Shown: one piece after another, positions 33,642 through 44,422 of the stretch | Layout: each line of letters starts with the position of its first letter | Numbering within the stretch: position 1 is the stretch's first letter | Made by a program: the position numbers and the translations under genes | Assembly: GCA_002224055.1 (NCBI GenBank) | Contig: AZLU01000124.1 | Location: 1 to 64,000, forward strand | Direction of reading: 5' to 3' | Source: Pezizomycotina sp. ARF18 | Lineage: Eukaryota > Ascomycota | DNA: 64,000 bases | The notes under the pieces: generated by a model | What the model was told of the DNA's origin: nothing | The model's database searches: none | What the model saw: only the letters and a program-made list of their open reading frames with translations

Positions 33642-36023
33642 TCTCAGGAGACCGCTGAAATTTTGAATTGGCTCCCGCTCGTCGATTATACGACCAACAG
33701 ACAGACTTCTTCCGCCGACGCCAGGAGAGCACCGGACAATGGCTCCTAGCCTCTCCGGAGTATCGATCATAGGGTGGTAGACGCCGGCCCACGTACACTC
33801 TTATGTACAGGTGATCCCGGAACCGGAAGACAATTTGAAATCCTTAGTGATTGATGATCTTTTCAATCGCTTCAATAGGGATGCAGATGTCGGTATTATT
33901 TACATTTACTCAATTACCACGGCATTGACGATCAGATATTGGATAATCTCTTGTCGAGTATGTTTAGGCAACTTTGCGAAGCCTGCTTACAGCGGGGCGG
34001 GCCCTTCCGGGCACGATGTGCGACTTGGCGGACGACATAAAGCGCGAAAAACGAGGCCGACAGCGGGCGAGATCTTAGCGGCAATACATCATGTTATCAT
34101 TGATTTTTTCTAAAGTATTCGTCGTAATTGATGCCTTGGATGAGTGTCAAAGCGTGGACGGATGTAGAACGAAATTTGCCCTGAATGTTTTACAACTTCG
34201 AGACCAATCCCCAACGTTCGGTTATACGTCACCTCGAGACCAATTAACGAGATCGTGGAACATTTCGGGGAAGCCCAAAGGTTGATCATATCAGCTCCTA
34301 ATGGCGACATACGGGAGTATATCAGGAAACGCCTAGAGTACGAGGGTTCAAAAGGCCGCCAGATCACACATGGACAAAATCTGCAATGAATGACCGCAAG
34401 TGTTGATGGAGTGTAGGTGATAAGAGTCCATTTCTCAGCGCTGATTCTGGTTACTCCTCTAGTGGAAATAAAAGCCAAACTAACATTAGCACAGGTTTCT
34501 TCTCGTACAGCTTTACTTTGATGAACTTATACAAGCCACTACTTGGATGGCGATAAAGAACAAGTTAGAGAATAGGACGGAATCCAATTATGACAACACG
34601 CTGAGATCGCCATACGATGCGGCTTACGAAAGCGCTATACAACGAATAACAAATCAAAAACACGACTTTAGCGAACTTGGTATCACTGCCCTCTCATGGA
34701 TAGTTATGCTCGGAGGCCGCTCACATCGAAACGGCTCGTATACGCCTTGGCTGCATCATTGAACAACGTCGGTTCTGAACTGAACTCTGATTATATCCCG
34801 CATATTGATGATGTAATAGCTGCTTGCGCTGGTCTTGTTACCGAAAATAAGGAAAGCAGTGTTGTGAGGTTGGCGCACTTCACCACGAAAGAGTATCTTG
34901 AAGCACGAAAGAGTATCTGAAGGCTATAGGTTCAAATGGCTAAAACTAGAGTCGGTAATTCCTGTAACGGGGTCGAGACCGAGACTGAATGGGCTAGTGA
35001 ACGCACTGATGAGTTTACGGGCGCGACACCTCTGAGTTGGGCAGTTTAGAATGGCCAGCTCCCATGTTGCAAAGTTTATGTTTGAAAATGGCGCGAATAT
35101 CAACTGCGAAGATTGGTACACCTTTGCACGAGGCATTAATCTACCGGTGCGGGCAGAATGAGGAGATCGTCGAATTGCTACTCGAAAACGGCGCCAAGAT
35201 CGGATCCACGGATAAATTTGGAAGAACGCCGTTGCATGAGCAGCCGCACGTGGGCATTATACATTCGTCAAATTGCTGCTCGATAATAGCGCAGATATCG
35301 AATCCACAGATATATATGGAACAACGCCATTACACTGCGCAGTTAGAGATAAACATTATGCAATCGTCAAACTGATGCTCAATAAACTGCTGCTCAATGG
35401 TGGGCCAAGACAGAGATAGCGGACATGGACCAAGAAACACCGCTTCTCAGCGTTGCAAGAATCTGTTACCGCGACTTCGATATTTTTGATGAACTAATCT
35501 CCCAAGGGGCCAGTGTTAACTCCAAGGACGCCGGCTACTTGGCAGTGCGCTGAAATCTAACCAGCACTTGCACTTTATCTATCAAGGGACTCGGACAATA
35601 TAGCGTTAATACGTCAGTAATCAAGCTTCTGATAAAAAAAAAACCCTCAGACTTAAACTCGCGAGATGTCTACGGCCTCACACCCTTCTGCGTCTTATTA
35701 AATGGGGAGCACGAAACTCTCGAACCGACATTGTCGAAATCTTCAAGTTTCTTTCCGCCAAGTGTGACGATTACCAGACTGTTTCGGTCGAAATTGTCTC
35801 TTTTATGTGACTTCGGTCGGTCATGGTGTTGAAAGTCGCTCTTCGGGAAGGGAATTACGAAATTGTTAAGCTATTACTCTCGAGCGGCCATGTTGACAGC
35901 AATCTTAACACTTCGGATCGTTTAGGGCGGGATGTTCTCTGGGGTGCCCGACGAACACCGGACAGGGGTGATCCTGAATCCGTCGTGCAACTTCTCCATC
36001 GATACTGTAAAAGTAAGGAGTAG
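33642..36023 (+). CDS. NACHT-ankyrin NLR-type protein, heavily frame-disrupted
   Basis: The fungal NLR linker is readable in pieces (EILNWLPLVDYTT, FFRRRQESTGQWLLASPEY), then CTGDPGTG followed by LKSLVIDDLFNRFNRDADVG (Walker A region, about 33810-33880) and VFVVIDALDECQ (Walker B, about 34120). Then come FGEAQRLIISAPNGDIREYI, FLLVQLYFDELIQA-like, IQRITNQK, RPLTSKRLVYALA and RLAHFTTKEYLEA. The C-terminus has ankyrin repeats: GTPLHEALIYRCGQNEEIV, LLLENGAKIGSTDKFGRTPL, and VALREGNYEIVKLLLSSGH, ending at 36023. Such STAND proteins sense non-self or other cues and can trigger cell death; the N-terminal effector domain was not found. Several in-frame stops and frame changes occur, more than in neighbouring genes, so this one may be a real pseudogene. 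The ankyrins are less alike than in recently amplified NLRs. Confidence 0.7.
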
Positions 36024-36697
36024 CACTTCACGGTGATTAGTACCGCCGTGCCGGGAACCTGATGCTGGCCTGGACTCGTGAATGTATGTTGCGAGGCGTG
36101 TGGCCTGACCGTGTTCAATCGCGTGGTCTATCTTCACAGTGCGCAACGAAATGGCTTGGACCTTCGTGCTTGAGCGAATTTTGACATCTTGAGGTTCAAG
36201 ATCTTCTCCCGCGACCATTTGTTGTCGTCGGGGGTTAAAAAGTATAATGGAAAAAGTCCTGCTTGCCTTCATTGGCCTTATTATGATTAATAAACCGAGG
36301 ACTTGAAGTTTCTAGCCTTGAATGGCCCCCAAAGGGGTTTAAGAGCATTCGACATCCTTCAGGGGTTTAAGCATACAGAATAAGGATAATTTGGAGTCCG
36401 AATATTATATATGGATAGCGTATTAATACGTATTTATCTGAAAATTATACATTAGAGTCTTTAATATTAAGCTATTATAATGATAAATCATTTTCATGAC
36501 CAGGGGAACCTCATGCAATGTCTGTGAAACATCTCCCATACGGAGTAGCAAAGAGGCGCCCGCTATATGTAGTATACAGACGCCATGATCGAATGAAGCA
36601 GGAAGGATAAACTCTCCGCCAGAACTGCTTAGTCGCGGCTCAATGGTATTTCCGTTTCTTAAACTGACCATAGAAGAAATCATCGCCTCGTCTTCTT
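36024..36697. other. Intergenic between converging genes
   Basis: This is the 3' flank of the NLR gene and of the leftward cutinase gene. Small overlapping open frames have no motif. Nothing else is recognised. Confidence 0.4.
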
Positions 36698-37555
36698 TTA
36701 CGTACTGCCAGATACCGTATAGTCACTATAAACGCTCTGCGGTAGCAGCTTCGCAACCGCAGCAGCAGCCCCATCCGAATCCGCCTCGTACGTATGATGC
36801 GGCGCCAATATAAAATCGCTATGCGCACATATAGCATCCCAGTATGGCAATCCGTAATCACCCTCGCCGAATCAATAACGGGAAAAGCAGTCCCATTATT
36901 CGGATCTCCGAACAGCATGACCGCCGCGACCTGATTCCACGCCTGCTGCGTCTGCGGTATGTATTTCTCCGCCGCCAGGTGCATGATCTGCGCGCCCTGG
37001 GAGAACCCGCTGAGAACAATAGCCGTACTGGGACAATTTTGTTGGCGAACGCCAGCGTCGCCTTTATGTTTCCCGCGCCGGTCGCGCTTCCGCCTTGTAG
37101 GAATTCCTTGACAGTGGCGGGGTAGTTGTTAACGCCTTGGACGGCGATGTTTCCGCTCCTACGATGTTACCCAGCGATTGCAAGAAGCAGGGTCCTACGT
37201 CATTGCCCACGTTTCCGTCGTTGGAGGTGCCCCGGGCGTAGATGACCGTGACGGGTTTACACGTGCTCCCTGGATTTGTCAGCTCATTCCTGATTAGCAG
37301 CGGCGATCCGTCTGGGAGGTTGGGACAGTTCGGGTTTGCTGAAGCGTTGCGGTCCTTATTGCCGTCGCTTGTAAACGAGGAGATGATGCGAGTTTTGGTG
37401 GCGGATTTCAGGTCTTGCCGTACGGTCGGGTCTGTAAGTGAGCCCAAGACGCCGAGTACCGTGCTCGTTATTAACCCCGGCGTAGGAAAAAGAGCTGGAG
37501 CAGCGCAGACGGTCGTCGACAATGAGAGAAGGAGGGATATGGGTAGGAGATGCAT
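36698..37555 (-). CDS. Secreted cutinase-like serine esterase (CE5)
   Basis: The start at 37555 gives a signal peptide (MHLLPISLLLSLSTTVCA). The cutinase fold follows in pieces: CKPVTVIYARGTSNDGNVG and GPCFLQSLGNIVG, then NYPATVKEFLQGG, then the nucleophile elbow GFSQGAQIMHLAAEKY (Ser near 36995), then AAVMLFGDPNNGTAFP, GDAICAHSDFI (catalytic Asp) and HHTYEADSDGAAA (catalytic His), ending at 36698. The cysteines of the usual two disulfides are present. Cutinases and acetylxylan esterases of this family hydrolyse ester bonds in plant cutin or xylan outside the cell. An N-terminal insert of about 70 residues before the first conserved block makes it longer than a classical cutinase. Three frame changes are apparent, but every catalytic residue is in place. 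Confidence 0.88.
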
Positions 37556-40500
37556 GGTGGGTATTTGCTAGAAAAGTAAAAGTTAGGGATGGTACTAAAA
37601 TTCCGTGTGATATCGAAGCGAAGTGTCGATGGGAATATATATCAATGAAAACTAAGAAAAGCCTCAGTATCCGGTACTAAACAAACTCTTTGTCATATAC
37701 ATCGGTAAGCAGAATACGACTGCTAAGATCTAAATTTGAATAACACGATAACATGACACCAGACGAAACAACACGAGGAATTGAGGGGGACGGTCGATCC
37801 GAGTGCGGGGTGTTGGGATCATTCTCATCAAGAGAACGCTATCGATCTGGCGTCTAGTGAGCGATAGGGAAATACGGTTCGGGAAAATGCAAAGAACTTG
37901 GGAAGTTTGAATGTTATATATCGACATGTCCTTAGGCGAACTCCAAGAGTTTCCCCACATTATGCAGCAATCCTTCACGAAAGGAGCTTTTACTAATGAA
38001 CAGTCCTAGAGATCTTGGAACGTCTTGGACAATACATATTATTGTTTCTGCTTACTTTACGTGAAAAGAGGCAAGGAGTTGTTATAATTAGGTATCAAGG
38101 TACATTCAAAGGCTTGCATTGACGATGCGCGGTTATGAGGCGTCTCAGGTATGTAGATCAATCGCTTACCATCGCTGCCAAAAATGTCTCGAAACGTTTC
38201 GCGGAGCTCGTGATTCGGATCCGGGTTTCTGGAAGAGAAACGTTCACGGGTACCTGGCACCTGCTAGATCTTATGTGGATCGTCCCTGGCAACATGCAGG
38301 AACCAATGACCTTTCCATCACGTCGAAGAGGAATATGTGTTCTAACGCCCCTCGAAGAGAAAGAAACCTTATGGTATCGTAGTCAGAATATTGGAAGATC
38401 TAACTCCGACAAGATTCTACAACATTGGTCAGTGTATCTTGAGGACATGTATTTCCTATGTTCAGTTTATCCTTGGCCTTCGAAGGCATCCCCAAGAAAG
38501 CGAGCGCCATGCCATCGTGGTCGGATTTAAAATTACCAAGTAATTTCTCTGAGACTAGTTTTATGGTACTCGTTTTGTTGACTTGGCCTGCCTGATGAAG
38601 CCTGATTTCATAATACGAGGCCCAAATTTCTCATTTGCGCCGCATTAGAGCCAGTCTGGGATATTCCCTTATCTAATTTCTATATCTCAGGTCTTCTCAT
38701 TGGGTTTTCCGCTCCCAGCGAGTGAATCGAGGCTTCGAAGTCTTAGGATAAAATGATCAATAGCGCGGGTTTGCTAGAAAATCTGGAACGATGAAATCAG
38801 ATGCCAATAACGCATCATAGAGAAATCTGCGTGGGAGGAGTGCGGAACTTTCCTGGACTCCCGATCGCGTCCAAAACTTCTCCTCTGACCTCATTACAAC
38901 CACATCCATCCAGCCGCTCTGTAAAAATGTCAAGGATCGGGCCGGTAACTGGCTTCAAGTCTGCTCTAGAGCGGGCTCATGGCAAATCGGAAAGAAGAGC
39001 CGTCAGTGGAACGTTACATACGCCAATAATCTACGATTCACGAGCGAAACTCGGACAATCGCGATTGGGAACGCGACCCAATCTACCAATCTAGCTAGAT
39101 AATATTCCCAACGCGGAGAAACAAACGCCAAGTATATTCTCTCTCTCAATTTTATAAATTGGATATAAATCAGGCACGGCCGTGTATTACTCTGATATGT
39201 AGTTAAAAATAGATGATTGACTCGATTTTGTTAGAGATGTTTGACGCTAGCTTAGAGCAATCTTTCTAATTATCCTTCGCCTAACATGGCGTAAGGCATC
39301 GCTGTATGCGAGACACTAGAACCGTGGGACCGCCGGTGGACCGCCGGTGGCAGACAAGCGATCTCGTATAAGAAATCCAACACTTATGTTACCCCGTGAA
39401 ATAAAGATAGCGTAAGAGATAGATGGGTAAATAGAGACCGGGAGGTAACTGCTATCGCAGCTCCTCTCATTTGTCCTGTTATGATCATATCCGATCTTAT
39501 AGGCCAGCTCTTAGATATGTATTATCCATATATGCAAAATTGGCAACTTGAACAGTTGAACAGCCATTTAGACAGTAGCTTTCTTTACGTATCGCTTATA
39601 GCTGGCTAAATTCACGCTCCGATTATGTATAACCGAATATAAATAGCTATAAGGGCCTCTCCGTCCCAAACCTAGAACCAAGGTTAGACGGGGTTTCAGC
39701 CCTGCGATTCCCCGCGCCGCACCCCGCCGTCGCTACGGTTAACGACTGCTCCGTGACATAAGCCACTCCGTTTATAACTACTAGCAAGAGGCTTGCTACA
39801 TACGTTGATCTCTTATGTTTTGTTTTTACATGAGTTTCGTTCTTTTTGTATTTTTTTTTTTTCTTTTTCTCTCGTTCGCTCGTTTTCCCTTGTAATTTTT
39901 TTTTTCCCCTCTGAAAGAGCTGTTGATATAATAACTACCGATCCTGAAACTTTCCAAGAGCGTGACTGGCGCACGAAGATGGCTTCGGAACAGGACACCG
40001 CGGGACTGGCTGTTGTCCGACCTTGTCGCAAAACCTCTCGTGATTTTATGTACCAAGTGGCTCAAAAGTCTGAGGAGAGGCGGGGCTCACTTCGCTCTGG
40101 ATGTACACTTCCCCTGGTATCGTCCAAGGTAAAGTCTTCCAGAGGTGTATATGGGGTTTTTTTTTTTCATGATCTCTCGCATGAATTGAAACGGGTCTTG
40201 TAGGTTCCGGTTGAAGCCTAAGGCTTCATGTTGCACGTCATACCGTAAAGATTCCAGTCCTTGAGCCGGCGAGGTCTTTCTAGCTAAGTTAATGATGACT
40301 ACAAAGAGAAGCAGGGTAGGTCGAGAATCCGGAACCTTAAATTAGATATATAAAGAAATTAACCGGCCTTCAGTCATCAACAATCAAGAGTCAGAACCAT
40401 ATCTCTAGAACCTAGCAATACTGAACAACACTCAGGATCTAGCTTTCCATACCACGGCTCTACCGCAAATTGCACCTCTTGCATTGTTGAGTTCCTCACC

Positions 40501-40569
40501 TTAGCTTAGTACCATTTCGCACAGATTGAACCCTCTGCTGTTCAACCTCTCTATTCTTCGATTACCTTG
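37556..40569. other. Three kilobases without a firm gene
   Basis: The minus strand between about 38520 and 38057 shows joined coding-like pieces (MALAFLGMPSKAKDKLN, RRDGKVIGSCMLPGTIH, ELRETFRDIFGSDGKR), perhaps an unrecognised gene or a remnant, but I cannot name a family. The plus-strand frames there and at 38801-39094 look like shadows. A direct repeat of GACCGCCGGTG occurs at about 39329-39351. Nothing else is supported. Confidence 0.3.
37635..37642 (-). promoter_or_regulatory. Possible TATA element of the cutinase gene
   Basis: The palindromic run ATATATAT lies about 80 bases upstream of the cutinase start, a plausible position for a fungal TATA element. The call rests on position and composition only. 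Confidence 0.35.
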
Positions 40570-40822
40570 CTTGTCTGACTTAATCCGTTCTTCCCTTCTC
40601 TCAAACCGTCTTCCCATTCCCCTCCGCCCCTCAGCCATTATCTCCCCCCTCCCCCTTCCTCCGCTTCACCTCCCTCCACCTTCCAATCTTTACTTATAAA
40701 TCCCTAAACCCTCCCTCACGTTCGGCCCCGGCCCCGATCACTGTCCTCCCTCACCTTCTGCTCCTTTTCGCATCACCTATAGATTCAAGACCCCTCCCCT
40801 ACATTTTTGCCAGTCAGTCAAA
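40570..40822 (+). promoter_or_regulatory. Pyrimidine-rich leader with TATA box
   Basis: About 250 bases of strongly C/T-rich sequence precede the pseudo-protease gene, with TATAAA at 40695-40700, about 125 bases before the start codon. The start context is GTCAAAATGTT, the same as in the paralogue starting at 52315 on the other strand, which also has a C/T-rich leader. CT-rich leaders are common before highly expressed fungal genes. Confidence 0.5.
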
Positions 40823-43076
40823 ATGTTAGTCACCTCGACCGCTCTCCTCGCCCTCACAAGCTCTTGTGTCATCGTTGGCTCCATGGCACTTCCTCGTCCA
40901 GTCTACGGAAGGACCGCACTCACAGGTCGCTCCCGGATCGTCTCAAGTCCCCAACGCCGGTTCCTTGCTCACAACTGCGGGTCACGGAGGCGGTAGCAAC
41001 GGCAAGCACGCCAGCGTTGCTCTTCAGGCGGGCAGTAGTCAGGGAACGATTGAGATCGAGCTGCATCAATTCAGCGAGAGTAGTGCTCCCGGGCCGAAAG
41101 GCGCTGCTGTCCCGCACCCCAAATCGAAGGAGGCCTCGCAAAAAGAGGTACAACGCATATAGCCATCCTTGAGCCCGGCGACGGAGAGTTCTGGATGAAG
41201 GTGAAATTCGGGAAACAGGATTTCGCGATGGAATTAACTTCGGTCCTGAGACGTGGGTCATGGGTGGCCAACTACCCAAAGCCGTCAAAGATAAATTGCT
41301 CGAGTACAATACGCACCACACGTTCTTCAACGACTATCCTTTACATACTACGCGGTTTCGGCCCCAAGGGACGACGATCAAATCCTACACGGCCCACTAC
41401 CAGCAGCCCGTCTTTCAGGGCTCCGTACTATACCAAGAGCTTTCCATCGGCAGATTCTCTGTTCGGGAGTTCCCCATGGGGTTGGCAACCGAGAGGTAGA
41501 AGCGATACCAAATTCAGAATCAGCTTACAGTTTTATGGTCGACGGATATATAGGCCTGGGTTTATCGCGGATAGGGGCTCCCATTGGCCACCTCACGACC
41601 CAGCGATGAAGAAGGCAAAACGCCCATTTGGGAGGCCCCGCAGGGTTGGTTATCCGAGCAGCCGAACGTCATCGACGAAGCGTTCCGGCAGAAATCGATA
41701 GACAGGCCTGTTTCGACCGTCGACCTCTGGCGGCCGGGAGCGGACCGACTTTCCGACTGAGGCTAGTTCTGGGAAAGTGCCTCTGCGACAACCCGAGTTC
41801 AAAAAGGGCTCAAGGGGAAGGGGAAAGGCGGATTCTCGCCGGCCATGATCACCCCGCCGACAACCAAGGGAGAGAACAGCCTTGGCTGGTGGCGTTTCCC
41901 TCGGGTTCTAGCTCGCACCCCACCGTGATGCTGGACCCCACGGTTCCGTGGATAGAGGTCCCCAGCCCCTTCAAGCAGATCGCCACCGGCTATTACGACA
42001 AACTCAAGGCCGGTGGAGCGGAAATCCAAACAACGCCGCTACCTGGCGGGATTACAGATCGCTACTGGTGGTACTGCTCCACGTACCGTAAGCCTGAGCT
42101 ACCGAACCTGAATATCCAGATCGGCTCGCATCTGGTCAAGGTTCTGGTTCGCAGATTATCGGGTACAGAGGTTTCTCGCACAAGAAACATACCGCCTTTA
42201 AGCAGGAGGAGATCTGCATTGGTTCTATGATATTTTCCAACGCCCAGGAGCTGGTCCTCGGACACCCTTTCTTTACTCCAATACGGTTTGCCTCGACCAG
42301 GGCAAGTGGGACGGGAAGAGGAAAACATACGCCACCAAACCCAAGGCCACGATTTGTAACAAAGCCGCAGACCCCAAGCCATTCCCGCCTCAACTAGAAC
42401 CGCTCGAGGGCGATGGCCTTCAGGGCACGTTGGGTGCACACGCAGAGGCTGAGCTTGCACCGACGCCGCCGCCGCCATTGTCACCGGCTTCCTCCAAGGT
42501 AAATGAAAGGGCGCCAATCTCCCGAGCTGCCCGCGGACCCATCGTCACCGATCGCGGCATCTCCCAAAGGAAAGCAAGCTCACTCGGTCCCATCGAGCCC
42601 GATAGTGGCCTCGACTTCCCCATGGGAAATGGTGCCCAATCACCCGACCATCTTCACCGACCTCCCCCAAAGGAACCGGCGCTCAATCTCCTGAAGCGGC
42701 TGCAGACCCGTCGTCCCCAACTTCCCCCATGGGCAAAGGTGCCCATGCCCCGCCTTCAAGCCCGTCATCGCCTAGTACCAGTTCCACGATCCATCGTCGG
42801 TCTCTACGTACCCTCCGAAGGCGTTGCCCCCAAACCGAAGACTGCCCTTTCACCGGAAGTATGGCGGGGATGGAGGATAGGGCGAACGCCGGTTGTCGCA
42901 GGAAGTCTGCGCCGGCGGTGATCTTATCATAAAAGGGGAAAAATGCCCAGTCACCGCCGCCAAGCTCGTCGTCGCCCACGACTTCGCGCGGCTCCTCCTC
43001 GGGTCTCTACGTGCCTTCCGAAGGCGTCGCGGATAGAACAGAAGATTGGCCGGTAATGGAAATACGGACAGGATGA
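40823..43076 (+). CDS. Secreted aspartyl-protease-fold pseudoenzyme with Ser/Pro repeat tail (copy 1)
   Basis: The signal peptide is MLVTSTALLALTSSCVIVGS. A glycine-rich block (LTTAGHGGGSNGK) and IEIELHQF precede a pepsin-like N-lobe: FWMKVKFGKQDFAME, FGPETWVMGG (in place of DTGS..LWV), YTAHYQQPVFQGSVLYQELS (flap region) and DGYIGLGLSRIG. The C-lobe has MLDPTVPWIEVP at 41928-41963 (in place of a DTGT loop), IATGYYDKLKAGG, YWWYCSTYRKPELPNL, LVLGHPF and SNTVCLDQGKWDG. Both catalytic loops have lost the Gly-Ser/Thr pattern, so hydrolysis is unlikely. A tail of about 200 residues is Ser/Pro-rich with two copies of a module ending GLYVPSEGVA (about 42800 and 43000). The function is unknown; binding or decoy roles are possible. 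Frame changes are many, and the stop could instead be at about 43261. Confidence 0.72.
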
Positions 43077-43797
43077 GGAACGGGCCGCTGGCGGCCGCAG
43101 GGCTCCGTTGGAAAGTAGGCTCAGACGATCCCAACGCCTCGTACCCGCCATGCTTTAGTCTTGCTCTCTTGCTTTGTTCGCTCTTTATGAACACTCGTCT
43201 GTCTAAGCCATTTATGTCTATTTTTATATTGAAAACTTGTTTGTACTACAAGAATATCTAAAATACAGAACACCTGAGAAATGAGTCTTATTGTAGCAGA
43301 TCAAAGAAACGTCGGGGTTATTGGAAATGTTCCAGTGAGGAGTTGTTTGTCAGAATTTATAACTCGCAGCGCACTAACAGATGCGAAGCAACATATGTAT
43401 GCCTGTGAGTAACCTTCAACCAGAAAGCTTGTTTAGCTCCTAGTTTGCTCTTGAATCGTTGATTACAAAATTACCGCATTGCTGTGGTGAAGCCATCACA
43501 ATTGTGTTAGTGCCTACAATACAAGCCTTGATACCTATGTACCACCTTCCGAAGGCCGCCATTGAGAGCATCTTGAAGTTATCGGTCAACGAGCAACTTA
43601 TCGTTCTACTTTGGTCACACAGACTTGTTAGCTGGTACGTTCCCACCGCACAGTTCCTTTGTCTATTTAACTTGAAGTCATCGCCCCCAGTTCCTGCAAT
43701 ATAGTAGACAACGTCCGATCTGATAACCATTGTTTGTGTGCGTTTTTATTGCCTCTTTTTTTGTTTTTACAAACTAGAGACTCCATAAACGACGATA

Positions 43798-44422
43798 TGA
43801 AGTTACTACCCTCAGTCTCATTGCGGCTTGTTGCTTCCCTGGGGTTTCGAACGTTGATGCGCGGCGTTACTAGTAGCGCCGAGGACTTTCCTCTACGACG
43901 CAAAGCACCCGCCGGTGATCTTCCCGCCAGGTAGCACATGCACTTTGAGTCACTACCTCCGGGACGGCGAACCCTTCCAGACTTTCTTTCCCGAGGCCAA
44001 TTTCCTCGGTGTTATCGTGGGGCCGCTGCTAAATTTGCTGTTCGGTGTACAAGCCCCTCACACTCGCTTTTCCAGTGACGTTCAAAGTTGAATGGGCAGA
44101 TGTTTCATTGACGGTTTGGTCTTGATTTTATAATTCTCGCAGCACGACGTGGTCGAGAAATTTGATAAACTGGCGGACGATTACTGCATGTAAGCTCTAA
44201 ATGTCTTCCTCTCTAAATTGGTGTGAATACAGCGCTGAATGGAGGGTTTTCCTATGTAGTAATGCGCAGCAAACGCCGAAAGAAGGTAACGGCGCCTGTG
44301 CAAACGCGGAGCAAGCTATAAAAGACTACGTGAACGCGATACTACCGTCGACCAGAGCGAAGAAGTTTACGTGCTTACTGGAGTTGTTATGCGTGTCAGT
44401 TTATGTCCCTCCCGATTACTAG
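43798..44422 (+). CDS. Small secreted protein with two introns, function unknown
   Basis: A start MKLL joins a hydrophobic signal (TTLSLIAACCFPGVSNVDA, one frame change after the start). The first exon then reads LYDAKHPPVIFPPGSTCTL, SHYLRDGEPFQTFFPEANFL and GVIVGPLLNLLFG. Two clean GT..AG introns follow, 44047-44142 and 44190-44232. Removing them joins HDVVEKFDKLADDYC to AEWRVFLCSNAQQTPKEGN and CANAEQAIKDYVNAIL, with a stop at 44422. The matching phases are good evidence for a real gene of about 180 residues with several cysteines. No family is recognised. The second intron is short (43 bp) but possible for a fungus. The 500 bases before it (43262-43797) show overlapping open frames on both strands and nothing else. 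Confidence 0.5.

Noticed and set aside
33800-33860. Walker A of the NLR reads GTGRQ instead of GTGKT, suggesting loss of the ATP-binding lysine
   Set aside because: A neighbouring frame reads GKTI from the same bases, and the following conserved block is also in a different frame, so a one-base length change explains it better than a lysine loss.
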